DNA of 57,554 nt from Oscillospiraceae bacterium (GCA_017429835.1 JAFROD010000035.1:1-57554); one strand, 5' to 3'. Shown: positions 33,122 to 42,076, numbered from the stretch's first letter. Numbers and translations: made by a program. Notes: generated by a model not told the origin, from the letters alone.

Positions 33122-33319
33122 ATGATGAAGAACAACAACCAGATCAACGTTCCGGAAGCACGCGACGCGATGGACAAGTTCAAGATGGAAGCCGCCAGCG
33201 AGGTTGGCGTCAACCTGAAGAACGGTTACAACGGCGACCTGACCTCTCGCGAGGCGGGCAGCGTCGGCGGTCAGATGGTCAAGAAGATGATCGAGTCCTA
33301 CGAGCGCAGCATGAAGTAA
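33122..33319 (+). CDS. Alpha/beta-type small acid-soluble spore protein
   Basis: A 65-residue SASP that coats and protects DNA in the dormant spore. Conserved features are the GPR protease cleavage region (FKMEAASEVG), NGYNGDLTSREAGSVGG and the C-terminal MVKKMIE segment. AAAGGAG lies 7 bp before ATG 33122; a second ATG follows directly. It is expected to be read by the forespore sigma factor G, but no clear sigma-G promoter could be picked out upstream. It is a direct sign that the host sporulates. Confidence 0.93.
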   Translation: MMKNNNQINVPEARDAMDKFKMEAASEVGVNLKNGYNGDLTSREAGSVGGQMVKKMIESYERSMK

Positions 33320-33324
33320 GATTA

Positions 33325-33360
33325 TAAGCCGGTGACTCAGCACGAGTCACCGGCTTATTC
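33325..33360. terminator. Bidirectional terminator
   Basis: A 14-bp perfect stem, TAAGCCGGTGACTC with its complement (33325-33338/33344-33357), lies between the converging SASP and ACT-protein genes. The flanking T-tracts are short. Confidence 0.8.
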
Positions 33361-33366
33361 CGTCTG

Positions 33367-33795
33367 TCAGTGCAGTCCGATCTCCTCCGGATCAATGATC
33401 CGGATCCCGTTCTGTTCGAGCAGCGCGATCAGGCGCGCCTCGTCGGAAACACGGAAGACCATATAGGCGTCTTCTTTGCCGCGATTGAAAAGAGAGTACA
33501 TGTATTCAATGTCGATCTTCTCCTGCGCCATCAGCTCCAGGACGTTCGCAAGCGAGCCCGGCACGTCCGGCACGGCGACGATCACAACGTCGTTGACCTT
33601 CACGATGCAGTGTTGACTGGCAAGGGCTTCCTTTGCCGTATTGACGTCGTTCACGAGCATACGAAGAATGCCGAAATCCGTCGTATCAGCGATGGAAAGC
33701 GCGCGGATATCAACGCCCGCCTTATGCAGGGCGCGCGTGATCGCGGCGATCTTGCCGGCTTTGTTCTGCAAGAATACGGAAAGCTGCGGTACCAT
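33367..33795 (-). CDS. Tandem ACT-domain protein
   Basis: A 142-residue protein made of two ACT domains (about 4-68 and 72-138), beginning QLSVFLQNKAGKIAAITRAL. ACT domains bind amino acids and regulate amino-acid enzymes. This type commonly sits beside paaK and iorAB in Clostridia and archaea. As the last gene of the aryl-acid operon, it may sense an aromatic amino acid or aryl ligand (inference). AAGGAGG lies 5 bp upstream. Confidence 0.88.
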   Translation of the reverse strand: MVPQLSVFLQNKAGKIAAITRALHKAGVDIRALSIADTTDFGILRMLVNDVNTAKEALASQHCIVKVNDVVIVAVPDVPGSLANVLELMAQEKIDIEYMYSLFNRGKEDAYMVFRVSDEARLIALLEQNGIRIIDPEEIGLH

Positions 33796-33805
33796 AGTTC
33801 CCTCC

Positions 33806-35113
33806 TTAATCCAAAAGCTTGCGCTTGTCGATGACGCGAACGGCCTTACCCTCGGAGCGCGGAATGGTATTCGGCTCTACGAGCGAGACCTTCGCGCCGA
33901 TGCCGAGCAAGGTGCGGAGAGCGGCTTCCAGCTCCTTCGTGCGCTTCGCAAGGTCACGAACGGTATCGGAGAACATCTCGTTGGTGAGCTCTACCTGCAC
34001 CTCTATGGAGTCGGTGTGATTCGCTCGATCCACCACGATTTGGTAATTTGCGGCGTAGCCCTTCTCGAGCAGGACGGTTTCGATCTGCGACGGGAAGACG
34101 TTAACGCCGCGAATGATGAGCATGTCGTCCGTTCTGCCGCGCGGCTTCGTCATCTTGACAAGGGTGCGTCCGCAGGCGCACTTCTCTCTCGTGATCACGC
34201 CGATGTCACGGGTGCGGTAGCGAAGGATCGGGAAGGCCTCCTTCGTGATGCAGGTGAAAACCAGTTCGCCCTGCGTGCCGTCCGGCAGCACCTCGCCGGT
34301 ATCGGGGTCGATGACTTCGACGATAAAGTGATCCTCATTGATATGCATGCCGGTCTGCTCGCTGCATTCAAACGCGACGCCCGGGCCCATGACTTCGGTC
34401 AACCCGTAGATATCATACGCCTTCAAGCCGAGCTTTTCCTCGATCTGGCGGCGCATTTCGTTCGTCCAAGGCTCCGCGCCGAAGATGCCGGCCTTCAAAT
34501 GGATATCGTCCTTCGTCATGCCGCTGGCTTCCAGTACTTCCGCAAGGTGCAGCGCGTAGGACGGCGTGGAGCAGAGCACCGTACTGCCGAAATCGTGCAT
34601 GATCGTGATCTGCCGCTGGGTATTGCCGGTGGACGCGGGGATCGCCGTCGCGCCGAGACGCATCGCGCCGCCGTCCGCGCCGAGACCGCCGGTGAACAGA
34701 CCGTAGCCGTAGGAGACCTGCACGATGTCTTCGCTCGTGCAGCCCGCAGCGGTTAAGGCTCTGGCGCAGCAATCGTTCCAGATCTCAAGATCATGCTTCG
34801 TGTAGCCGACGACGATCTGCTTGCCGGTCGTGCCGCTCGATGCGTGGATACGCACGACATCCTTCATCGGCACGGCGAACAGACCGTAGGGATAGGTGTC
34901 GCGCAGGTCTTTTTTGTAGCTGAACGGCAGCTTACAAAGGTCGTCGATCGACCGGATATCCTCCGGCTTTACGCCAGCTTCGATCATCTTGTCGCGGTAG
35001 AACGGGACGTTTTCATAGACGCGCTTCACCGTCGCAACAAGGCGTTCGTTCTGTATTGAAACGATCGTTTCTCTCGACGCCGTTTCGATCTCTTTCTGAT
35101 AATATCGTTCCAT
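33806..35113 (-). CDS. paaK: Phenylacetate-CoA ligase family protein
   Basis: A 435-residue adenylate-forming enzyme that makes aryl-acetyl-CoA from an aryl-acetate, ATP and CoA. Motifs: [15 protein letters not shown] (phosphate loop), [25 protein letters not shown], a Cys pair (KCACGRTL) and a conserved K near the C-terminus. In operons with iorAB it either recovers ATP from the aryl-acetyl-CoA formed by IOR or activates aryl-acetates for reductive carboxylation. It starts 6 bp after the iorB stop. Confidence 0.94.
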   Translation of the reverse strand: MERYYQKEIETASRETIVSIQNERLVATVKRVYENVPFYRDKMIEAGVKPEDIRSIDDLCKLPFSYKKDLRDTYPYGLFAVPMKDVVRIHASSGTTGKQIVVGYTKHDLEIWNDCCARALTAAGCTSEDIVQVSYGYGLFTGGLGADGGAMRLGATAIPASTGNTQRQITIMHDFGSTVLCSTPSYALHLAEVLEASGMTKDDIHLKAGIFGAEPWTNEMRRQIEEKLGLKAYDIYGLTEVMGPGVAFECSEQTGMHINEDHFIVEVIDPDTGEVLPDGTQGELVFTCITKEAFPILRYRTRDIGVITREKCACGRTLVKMTKPRGRTDDMLIIRGVNVFPSQIETVLLEKGYAANYQIVVDRANHTDSIEVQVELTNEMFSDTVRDLAKRTKELEAALRTLLGIGAKVSLVEPNTIPRSEGKAVRVIDKRKLLD

Positions 35114-35119
35114 AGACTA

Positions 35120-35692
35120 TTATGATTCTGCCCCCAAAGCAAAGGCTTCGCGGTTCATTTCGAGGAATTTGGGCGGAACGCTCTGCTCGATCGCCTCGTT
35201 CCATTCCTCCGGTGAAAAGTCGAAGTATTTTGACAATCTGCCCATCAGGACGAGGTTGACCGCTTTGGAAGATCCCGCTTTCTCTGCGAGGGAAAGCGCG
35301 TCGAAGGCGTCGACCCTGCAGCCGGCTGCTTTCATCTTCTCCGCAAGCGCGTCGGGATATGCCGCTGCGCCGGTGATGACCGGCATGGGGTTGATCTGCT
35401 GCGTGTTCGTGACGATCGTTCCGTCCGGCTTCAGGTACTGCGTCCAGCGCGCCGCCTCCAGAAGCTCGAAGGAAACGATAAAGTCCGCCTCGCCGAGGTC
35501 GATGATCGGAGACCGGACGCGGTCGCCGTAGCGAACGTAGGTCACGACGCTGCCGCCGCGCTGACTCATGCCGTGCACCTCGGAGACTTTGACGTCGAAG
35601 CCGCGCGCCAACAGGAGCTTTCCGAGGAGTTTACTCGCCAGCAGACTTCCCTGTCCGCCGACGCCGACGATCATAATGTTTTTCGTTTTCAT
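35120..35692 (-). CDS. iorB: Indolepyruvate:ferredoxin oxidoreductase, beta subunit
   Basis: A 190-residue gamma/beta-type subunit of the 2-oxoacid:ferredoxin oxidoreductase family, beginning IMIVGVGGQGSLLASKLLG and containing EVHGMSQRGGSVVTYVR. With IorA it interconverts aryl-pyruvates and aryl-acetyl-CoA using ferredoxin. ATG 35692 is chosen because it starts the conserved domain and lies 2 bp after the iorA stop; a longer frame would run into iorA. Confidence 0.95.
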   Translation of the reverse strand: MKTKNIMIVGVGGQGSLLASKLLGKLLLARGFDVKVSEVHGMSQRGGSVVTYVRYGDRVRSPIIDLGEADFIVSFELLEAARWTQYLKPDGTIVTNTQQINPMPVITGAAAYPDALAEKMKAAGCRVDAFDALSLAEKAGSSKAVNLVLMGRLSKYFDFSPEEWNEAIEQSVPPKFLEMNREAFALGAES

Positions 35693-35694
35693 GC

Positions 35695-37428
35695 TCAGCC
35701 CTCCAGCAATGCGTCGAATTTGCAGAGCTGACGGCAGACGCCGCAGCCGGTGCAGAGCGTCGCGTCGATCTTCGCCTTGCCGTCCACAATGCTGATGGCG
35801 GGGCAGCCGATCTTCATGCACGCCTTGCAGCTCTTGCATTTTTCCATATCGACGTGAAGCGGCGCCTTGTGCTTCACATACTTTAAGAGCGCGCAGGGTC
35901 TTCTGGAGATAATGACCGACGCTTCCGGCGCGGCGAGCTCCTCCCTGATCACGCGCTCGCACTGTGCCAGGTCGTACGGGTCGACGACGCTGACGCGGCG
36001 GATGCCGAGGGCGTGGCAGAGCGCTTCCAGATCGACCTTTGCCGCGGGATCGCCCTTGAGGTTGAAGCCGGTGGTCGGATTCTGCTGGTGACCGGTCATG
36101 CCGGTGATGGAATTATCCAGAATGATGACGGTGCTGTGCGAATCGTTATAGGCGATGTTGACCAGACCCGTCATGCCGGAGTGCATAAAGGTCGAGTCGC
36201 CGATGACCGCGACGGTATTGCCGTCGGTCTTTCCGTCGTTCGCCTTGTTAAAACCGTGAATGCCGGAAACGGACGCACCCATGCAGATGACGCTGTCGAT
36301 CGCGTTCAGCGGCGCGACCGCGCCGAGGGTATAGCAGCCGATGTCGCCGATGACGCTGAGTTTCAGCTTTTTGAGCACGTAGTACAGACCGCGGTGCGGA
36401 CAGCCGGCGCACATGACGGGTGGGCGCGGCGGTATTGCTTCGTTCAAAGCCGTACCCTGCGGCACAGGAAGCCCGAGACCGGCTGCGATCTTGTTCTGCG
36501 ACAGTTCGTCGATGTTGGAGAACAGGCTTTTGCCCTCGACCGTCAGACCGAGCGTTTTGCAGTAGTCCTCGACGAAGCCGTCCAACTCCTCTACGACCAC
36601 GACGCGGTCAACGGAGGCGGCAAAGTCCTTGAGCAGCCGATCGGGCAGCGGCCAGATCATGCCGAGCTTCAGGACGCTCACGTCCTCGCCGCAGATTTCG
36701 CGAACGTACTGATAACAGGTGCTCGAGGTGATGACGCCGAGCTTGCTGCCCGATCCTTTCTCCCAACGGTTACAGGGCGCGGTTTCCGCATATTCCTTCA
36801 AAGCCTGCAGCCGTGCTTCCACGACCGGATGGCGCTTTTTGGCGTAGCCGGGCATCATGATGTATTTCATGGGGTTCTTTTCATACGGCTTCTGCGGAGG
36901 TTCGATGCGTTCGGACGGCTCAACGATGCTCTGCGAATGCGCGACTCTCGTGCACATTTTCAGCAGCACCGGCGTGTCGAACTGTTCGGAGATTTCATAA
37001 GCGAGCTTCGCGAACGCGATCCCCTCTGCCGCGTCCGACGGCTCGAGCATCGGCACTTTCGCGGCTTTGGCATAGTTTCTGGAATCCTGCTCGTTCTGCG
37101 AGCTGTGCATGCCGGCGTCGTCCGCGACGGCGATGATCATGCCGGCGTTGACGCCCGTATAGGAGATTGTAAACAGCGGATCGGCGGCGACGTTCAGACC
37201 GACGTGCTTCATGCCGCAGAAGCTGCGCTTTCCCGCCATCGACGCGCCGAACGCCGCTTCGACGGCAACCTTCTCGTTCGGCGCCCACTCGGCGTAGATT
37301 TCGGGATACTTCGCGGCGCATTCCGTGATCTCCGTGCTCGGGGTACCGGGATAGCTGGATACGAAGGCGCATCCGGCTTCATATAAGCCTCTGGCAACGG
37401 CTTCGTTGCCGAGCATCAGTTGCTTCAT
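35695..37428 (-). CDS. iorA: Indolepyruvate:ferredoxin oxidoreductase, alpha subunit
   Basis: A 577-residue thiamine-diphosphate enzyme. The N-terminal domain begins MLGNEAVARGLYEAG, the TPP-binding region lies at about 330-480 (PPVMCAGCPHRGLY, GDSTFMHSGMTGL, DNSITGMTGHQQNP), and the C-terminal ferredoxin-like domain has two four-Cys motifs (CKSCKACMKIGCP and CTGCGVCRQLC). It acts on indole-, phenyl- or hydroxyphenyl-pyruvate. It sits between the CoA ligase (18 bp gap) and iorB. Confidence 0.95.
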   Translation of the reverse strand: MKQLMLGNEAVARGLYEAGCAFVSSYPGTPSTEITECAAKYPEIYAEWAPNEKVAVEAAFGASMAGKRSFCGMKHVGLNVAADPLFTISYTGVNAGMIIAVADDAGMHSSQNEQDSRNYAKAAKVPMLEPSDAAEGIAFAKLAYEISEQFDTPVLLKMCTRVAHSQSIVEPSERIEPPQKPYEKNPMKYIMMPGYAKKRHPVVEARLQALKEYAETAPCNRWEKGSGSKLGVITSSTCYQYVREICGEDVSVLKLGMIWPLPDRLLKDFAASVDRVVVVEELDGFVEDYCKTLGLTVEGKSLFSNIDELSQNKIAAGLGLPVPQGTALNEAIPPRPPVMCAGCPHRGLYYVLKKLKLSVIGDIGCYTLGAVAPLNAIDSVICMGASVSGIHGFNKANDGKTDGNTVAVIGDSTFMHSGMTGLVNIAYNDSHSTVIILDNSITGMTGHQQNPTTGFNLKGDPAAKVDLEALCHALGIRRVSVVDPYDLAQCERVIREELAAPEASVIISRRPCALLKYVKHKAPLHVDMEKCKSCKACMKIGCPAISIVDGKAKIDATLCTGCGVCRQLCKFDALLEG

Positions 37429-37446
37429 ACAGTTCCCTCCTGCCCG

Positions 37447-39084
37447 TCAGTTCGTGATCTGCGCTTCGACCAGACGGCCATGGCAGTATTTCTCGCGCAG
37501 AACGGGCTTCTCGATCTTGCCGGTCGGGTTGCGCGGGACCTTTTCAAAGATGATTTTGCGCGGACGCTTATAGCGCGGCATGCCGAGACAGAACTCGTTG
37601 ATCTCTTCCTCCGTGCAGGTCACGCCGTCTTTGAGCTCGATGATCGCGGCTGCGATCTCACCCAGACGCGGATCGGGCAGACCGATCACGGCGACGTCCT
37701 TGATCTTATCGTGCGCCCGCAGGAAGTCCTCGATCTGTACGGGATAGAGATTCTCACCGCCCGTGATGATGACGTCCTTCTTGCGGTCAACGAGGAAAAT
37801 AAAACCGTCCTCGTCGTATTTCGCCATGTCGCCCGTATAGAGCCAGCCGTCCTTCAAGACTTCGTTCGTTGCTTCTTCGTTCTTGTAATAGCAGAGCATG
37901 ACGCCGGGGCCGTGGACGATCAGCTCGCCGACCTCGCCTTCCTGAACGGGATTCCCCTGCTCGTCGACGATCTTCGCCTCCCAGCCGAAGCCGGGCTTGC
38001 CGATCGCGCCGACCTTATGGATGTTTTCCACGCCGAGGTGGACGCAGCCGGGGCCGATGGATTCAGACAGGCCGTAGTTGGTATCGTATTGATGATGCGG
38101 GAAAACCGCCTTCCAACGTTTGATCAGACTGGGCGGGACGGGCTGCGCGCCGATGTGCATCAGACGCCATTGATCGAGGGCGTAATGAGAGATATCCACT
38201 CTGCCGGAGTCGATCGCGTCGAGAATATCCTGCGCCCAGGGTACGAGCAGCCAGACGATGGTGCACTTCTCTTCCGATACGGTGCGCAGGATCCACTCCG
38301 GCTTCACGCCGCGCAGCAGAACGGCGCGGCTGCCGGAGAGCAGGCTGCCGAACCAGTGCATTTTCGCGCCGGTATGATACAGGGGCGGAATGCAGAGGAA
38401 AACGTCGTCGCGTTTCTGACCGTGGTGATTCTGTTCCGTGCGGCAGGAGCTGACGAGCGCGCGGTGATTGTGCAGGATCGCTTTCGGGAAGCCGGTCGTG
38501 CCGGAGGAAAAATAGATCGCCGCGAGGTCGTCCTCGTTGAGTTCAATGGGAGGAGCGGCATGTGAATAATACTTGACAAGATCAAGATAGGACTCCGCAA
38601 AATCAGGAACGTCTCTGCCGACGAAGAACATCAGCTTCACACGGTTCATGCTCCTGACGATCGGCTTGATGCGGTCGGTAAACTCCGGCCCGAACACCAG
38701 CACCTCCACGTCCGCAAGATCGACGCAGTATTCGATCTCATCGCTCGAATAACGGAAATTCATCGGCACGGCGAGCGCGCCGGTCTTCAGAATACCGAAA
38801 TAGATCGGCAGCCATTCCAGACAGTTCATCAGCAGAATGCCGACCTTCTGCCCTTTCTTAACGCCGCGGCTCAAGAGCAGATTGGCAAAGCAGTTCGCCT
38901 TCTGGTCGAATTGTTCCCAAGTCATTTCTCTGCGGTAGGGTTGGTCCGTGCTGGTATTCTCGATCAGGCGGAACTCGCTCCACGTCTTCGCACGGTCGCG
39001 TTCCTCCGAGGGATTGATCTCTACCAGGGCGACCTCCGCGCCGTAAAAGCGCGCGTTTCTCTCCAGAAAATCGGTAATTACCAT
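37447..39084 (-). CDS. AMP-dependent acyl/aryl-CoA ligase
   Basis: A 545-residue adenylate-forming ligase (fatty-acid/aromatic-acid type). Motifs: phosphate loop YFSSGTTGFPKAI, YNYGLSES-like TNYGLSESIGP, YTGDMAKYDEDGF, the hinge RKKDVIITGGENLYP and the catalytic Lys in NPTGKIEKP. The position before iorAB suggests an aryl- or branched-acid substrate such as indole-acetate or phenylacetate. ATG 39084 has AAAGGAG 9 bp upstream and is used instead of an upstream TTG. It is the first gene after the T-box leader. Confidence 0.9.
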   Translation of the reverse strand: MVITDFLERNARFYGAEVALVEINPSEERDRAKTWSEFRLIENTSTDQPYRREMTWEQFDQKANCFANLLLSRGVKKGQKVGILLMNCLEWLPIYFGILKTGALAVPMNFRYSSDEIEYCVDLADVEVLVFGPEFTDRIKPIVRSMNRVKLMFFVGRDVPDFAESYLDLVKYYSHAAPPIELNEDDLAAIYFSSGTTGFPKAILHNHRALVSSCRTEQNHHGQKRDDVFLCIPPLYHTGAKMHWFGSLLSGSRAVLLRGVKPEWILRTVSEEKCTIVWLLVPWAQDILDAIDSGRVDISHYALDQWRLMHIGAQPVPPSLIKRWKAVFPHHQYDTNYGLSESIGPGCVHLGVENIHKVGAIGKPGFGWEAKIVDEQGNPVQEGEVGELIVHGPGVMLCYYKNEEATNEVLKDGWLYTGDMAKYDEDGFIFLVDRKKDVIITGGENLYPVQIEDFLRAHDKIKDVAVIGLPDPRLGEIAAAIIELKDGVTCTEEEINEFCLGMPRYKRPRKIIFEKVPRNPTGKIEKPVLREKYCHGRLVEAQITN

Positions 39085-39101
39085 GATATGTCTCCTTTGC
39101 A

Positions 39102-39346
39102 ATAAAAAGTCGCCCTCTGCTTGCGCAGAGGACGAGAATTACCCGTGGTACCACCTCTATTGGGTCTCAGTGGATCAAACGATCCGGCGTTGTAACGGGC
39201 GCAGCCGTTCCTGCCTACTTTACACCGTTCAGCAAGACCGCTCGGAAAGGTATTCCATCTGTGCGCCGCCGCTGTCTTGCACCGACCGGCAGCTCTCTGC
39301 AGGCGCGTCCACAGATGTACTTGGTTTCGTCATCGCGTTTTCTATC
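39102..39346 (-). ncRNA. T-box leader RNA controlling the aryl-acid operon
   Basis: Read on the - strand, this has all the parts of a T-box. Stem I starts with GATGACGAAA; its distal part carries AGAGAGCTGCCGGTCGGTGC near 39300-39279. The antiterminator T-box is GGTGGTACCACG (39156-39145). A terminator stem follows, CCTCTGC/GCAGAGG (39132-39126/39120-39114), then CGACTTTTT. A UGGU bulge pairs with an ACCA tRNA end, so the discriminator base should be A, which fits tRNA-Tyr or tRNA-Phe and argues against tRNA-Trp. The specifier strand reads GAATACC, so the codon is UAC (Tyr) or, shifted by one, ACC (Thr). Uncharged tRNA would turn the operon on. Confidence 0.93.
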
Positions 39347-39352
39347 AGGTTC

Positions 39353-39381
39353 ACTTTAGCACTTTTAATCGCTAAAGTCAA
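39353..39381 (-). promoter_or_regulatory. Promoter of the T-box operon
   Basis: On the - strand TTGACT (39381-39376), a 17-bp spacer and TAAAGT (39358-39353). The -35 box overlaps the stop codon of the upstream thioesterase gene. Confidence 0.75.
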
Positions 39382-39806
39382 GTGCTTTTTTCAACGGGAA
39401 ACGGCATATTCAGAACGTAACCGTTCATGCTCGCCTTCGCGATGAGCGTACCCAGCTCGTCGCGGATCGTAACGTCGTATAAAGCGACGGATTTTCCCTG
39501 CTTGACAACGTCTGCGGCAGCAGTGAGCACCTTTCCTTTCGCCGGATTCAGATAGGTGATGTCGCCATGCAGCGTGATCGTATTGGTATCCTTCGCGTGA
39601 CCGTTTGCGGCGACGGCAGCAGTAAAATCTGCAAGCGTAAAGATTGCCCCGCCCATGACGGTTCCCCTCGCGTTCAGGTGTTTCGAAAGAATGGGCATTT
39701 GGCAGACCGCGTGACCTCGTTCGGCTGTTTCTATTGAGATCTCAGCGGCTTCGGTCGCAAATCGGTCTGCGCTGAAGGCGCGACGGATATCCTCAAGCGT
39801 TCTCAT
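39378..39806 (-). CDS. PaaI-type hotdog thioesterase
   Basis: A 142-residue hotdog-fold acyl-CoA thioesterase. Visible features are LSKHLNARGTVMGGAIFTLADFTAAVAA, with the conserved Asn and Asp/Gly of the PaaI family, and TLHGDITYL. It probably hydrolyses aryl- or acyl-CoA esters, consistent with the aryl-CoA operon downstream, although a separate promoter and T-box lie between them. GGAGG lies 5 bp upstream. Confidence 0.85.
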   Translation of the reverse strand: MRTLEDIRRAFSADRFATEAAEISIETAERGHAVCQMPILSKHLNARGTVMGGAIFTLADFTAAVAANGHAKDTNTITLHGDITYLNPAKGKVLTAAADVVKQGKSVALYDVTIRDELGTLIAKASMNGYVLNMPFPVEKST

Positions 39807-39871
39807 CGTGCGTCCTCCTACCGGATTTTATGTTAGTATATCATTTCGTGTAGAAAATGCAAGGATAAATA

Positions 39872-39900
39872 TTGCAAAACAGCCGCTTTGGTGATAAAAT
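39872..39900 (+). promoter_or_regulatory. Promoter of the CobW-GTPase pair
   Basis: TTGCAA (39872-39877), a 17-bp spacer and TAAAAT (39895-39900) with an extended -10 TG. No clear Zur-type operator was seen around it. Confidence 0.7.
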
Positions 39901-39949
39901 ATATTGGAATTTCAGAAAGCCTTTTACAGACTTGAAAGGAAGCGTATTT

Positions 39950-41131
39950 ATGACAACGATCGACATTTATTCCGGCTTTCTCGGCGCGGGCAAAACGACA
40001 TTGATCAAGAAGATGATCAAGGAAGCCTATACCGGCGAGAAGATCGTCCTGATCGAAAACGAGTTCGGCGAGATCGGCATCGACGGCGGTTTTATGCAGG
40101 AGGCTGGGATTCAGGTCAATGAAATGAACTCCGGCTGTATCTGCTGCTCGCTCGTAGGCGATTTCAGCAAGGCGCTGCAGCAGGTCATCAGCGAGTATCA
40201 GCCCGACCGCATTCTGATCGAACCGTCCGGCGTCGGCAAGCTCAGCGACGTGATCGCCGCGGTGCAGCGCAGCGTCGGCGGCGACGTGCAGCTCGGCTGC
40301 TTCGTGACCGTAGCGGACGCGACGAAGTGCAAGGTATATCTCAAGAACTTCGGCGAATTCTACAGCAATCAGATCGAAACGGCGTCCGCGATCATTCTCA
40401 GCCGCACCGCGACGATTGCAGAGGACAAGCTGGATACTGCCGTTTCCCTGCTCCGCGCGCACAATAAGGAAGCTGCCATCATTACGACGCCGTGGGAGGA
40501 ACTGACCGGCGCGCAGATTCTGGAGGCCATGCGTCACCAGAACAGCCTGACGGAAGAGCTGGCGGAAATGATCGAGCACGAGCATCACCACCATGACGAC
40601 GAGGAATGCGACGATCCCGATTGCTCCTGCCACCATCACCACCATCACCATGACGGGGATGAAGACGAGGAGCATGAGCACCATCACCATCACGAACATG
40701 AGGAAGATGAGGAGCACGAGCACCATCACCATCACGAACATGAGGAAGATGAGGAGCACGAGCACCATCATCACCATGACGGGGGCGAGGAGCACCATCA
40801 TCACCATGACGAGGGCGAGGAGCACCATCACCATCACCACCATGGGCATGACGCGGACGAGATCTTCCAGAGTTGGGGCGTTGAAACGCACAAAAAATAC
40901 AGCAAAGAAGATCTCAACGTAATCCTGTCCGCGCTGGACAGCGACGAGACCTACGGTATAGTCCTTCGTGCGAAGGGCATCGTGCAGTCGCCCGACGGCA
41001 CATGGCTCCACTTTGACCACGTTCCTGGCGAGATCGACGTCCGCAACGGCACGGCAGCCGTCACCGGCCGTTTGTGCGTGATCGGCTCAAAGCTCAATAA
41101 GGAAGAGATCGCCACGCTGTTTGGAGTGTAA
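39950..41131 (+). CDS. CobW/COG0523 metallochaperone GTPase with long His/acidic tract
   Basis: A 393-residue G3E GTPase. P-loop GFLGAGKTT (9-17), ENEFGEIGIDG (37-47) and the metal-binding CICC motif (Cys63, Cys65, Cys66) are all present. Residues about 208-300 are an extreme His/Glu/Asp stretch, partly built of a 14-residue unit repeated by 42-bp DNA repeats. The C-terminal CobW domain follows (about 305-393). COG0523 proteins deliver metals to target enzymes with GTP hydrolysis; the His tract suggests Zn, Ni or Co storage. ATG 39950 has GAAAGGA upstream and begins the G domain; a longer frame would lack a ribosome-binding site. Confidence 0.92.
   Translation: MTTIDIYSGFLGAGKTTLIKKMIKEAYTGEKIVLIENEFGEIGIDGGFMQEAGIQVNEMNSGCICCSLVGDFSKALQQVISEYQPDRILIEPSGVGKLSDVIAAVQRSVGGDVQLGCFVTVADATKCKVYLKNFGEFYSNQIETASAIILSRTATIAEDKLDTAVSLLRAHNKEAAIITTPWEELTGAQILEAMRHQNSLTEELAEMIEHEHHHHDDEECDDPDCSCHHHHHHHDGDEDEEHEHHHHHEHEEDEEHEHHHHHEHEEDEEHEHHHHHDGGEEHHHHHDEGEEHHHHHHHGHDADEIFQSWGVETHKKYSKEDLNVILSALDSDETYGIVLRAKGIVQSPDGTWLHFDHVPGEIDVRNGTAAVTGRLCVIGSKLNKEEIATLFGV
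40667..40792 (+). repeat. Three 42-bp in-frame tandem repeats in the His-rich tract
   Basis: Units start at 40667, 40709 and 40751, each coding EEHEHHHHHEHEED-type sequence; the third copy degenerates after about half. Near identity at DNA level indicates recent expansion by slippage or unequal exchange. Confidence 0.85.
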
Positions 41132-41134
41132 GCC

Positions 41135-42070
41135 ATGCCGATTCCCGTATATGCATTCACCGGCTTTCTGGATGCCGGCAAGACAAAATTCATTCAGGAT
41201 ACCCTGTGCGATCCGCGCTTCAATTCCGGCGAACGGACGCTGGTTTTGATCTGCGAGGAGGGCGAAGAGGAATACGACATCTCCGCTTATCCGTATCATC
41301 ACGTTTTCCTCGAGACGATTGATCAGGAAAAAGTGACGACGCAGGAGCTGGAGGAGCTTTTAAAAAAGCACCGCTGCGAGCGCGTCGTCGTCGAGCTGAA
41401 CGGCATGCTGCAGATCGGCGCTTTCTATCAGAAAATGCCGCAGGACTGGCAGATCGCGCAGGAGGTCATGTTTGCCGACGGTTCGACGATCCTGAGCTAC
41501 AACGCCAATATGCGCTCTCTCGTCGTGGACAAGCTGACCGGCTGCGAAATGGTCGTGTTCAACCGCGTACCGGCGGGTTCGGACGTCATGCCGCTGCACA
41601 AGCTGGCGCGCGCCCTCAACCGCCGCGTCGGCATTCTCTACGAGTACACGGACGGCAAGACGGATTACGACGAGATCGAGGATCCCCTGCCGTTTGATCT
41701 CAACGCGCCGGTCATCGAGATCAAGGACGACGATTTCGCGCTTTGGTATCGCGATATGAGCGAAGAGCCGAAGAAATACAAGGACAAAACCGTGCGCTTC
41801 AAGGCGCAGGTCGCCCGTTTGCGCAAGGAAAAGGAAGGCTTTTTCGCGCCGGGACGCTTCGTGATGACCTGCTGTGTCGAGGACATTCAGTTTATGGGAA
41901 TTCCCTGCAAATACGAAAAGAGCGCCGAGCTGCGCGCCCGCGATTGGGTCATGGTGACGGCGAAGATCAACGTCCGGTTCCATTCGATCTACCGCGGCGT
42001 CGGCCCCGTGCTGGAAGCGTTGGAAGTCTCCCCTGCCGAGCCTGCACAGAACGAGGTCGCGACCTTTTGA
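41135..42070 (+). CDS. CobW-like GTPase fused to a YcgQ/TIGR03943-like domain
   Basis: A 311-residue protein. The N-terminal half is a G3E-type GTPase with P-loop GFLDAGKT (10-17) and ELNG, but the CxCC metal motif of COG0523 proteins is missing. The C-terminal part (about 215-300) has KTVRFKAQVAR, RFVMTCCVEDIQFMGIP and a beta-rich end, resembling the C-terminal domain of YcgQ/TIGR03943 proteins, which work with YcgR permeases. It starts 3 bp after the His-rich GTPase and shares its promoter and terminator, so both probably serve the same metal-handling task. Confidence 0.75.
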   Translation: MPIPVYAFTGFLDAGKTKFIQDTLCDPRFNSGERTLVLICEEGEEEYDISAYPYHHVFLETIDQEKVTTQELEELLKKHRCERVVVELNGMLQIGAFYQKMPQDWQIAQEVMFADGSTILSYNANMRSLVVDKLTGCEMVVFNRVPAGSDVMPLHKLARALNRRVGILYEYTDGKTDYDEIEDPLPFDLNAPVIEIKDDDFALWYRDMSEEPKKYKDKTVRFKAQVARLRKEKEGFFAPGRFVMTCCVEDIQFMGIPCKYEKSAELRARDWVMVTAKINVRFHSIYRGVGPVLEALEVSPAEPAQNEVATF

Positions 42071-42076
42071 AACAAA

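Noticed and set aside
39102..39346. Reading the T-box as the leader of an aminoacyl-tRNA synthetase
   Set aside because: The first gene downstream is an adenylate-forming CoA ligase with a CoA-ligase hinge motif, not a synthetase.
39833..41020. A - strand frame coding long Met/Val/Leu runs
   Set aside because: It is the mirror of the His-codon repeats of the CobW GTPase, and the hydrophobic run follows from complementing CAC/CAT codons.
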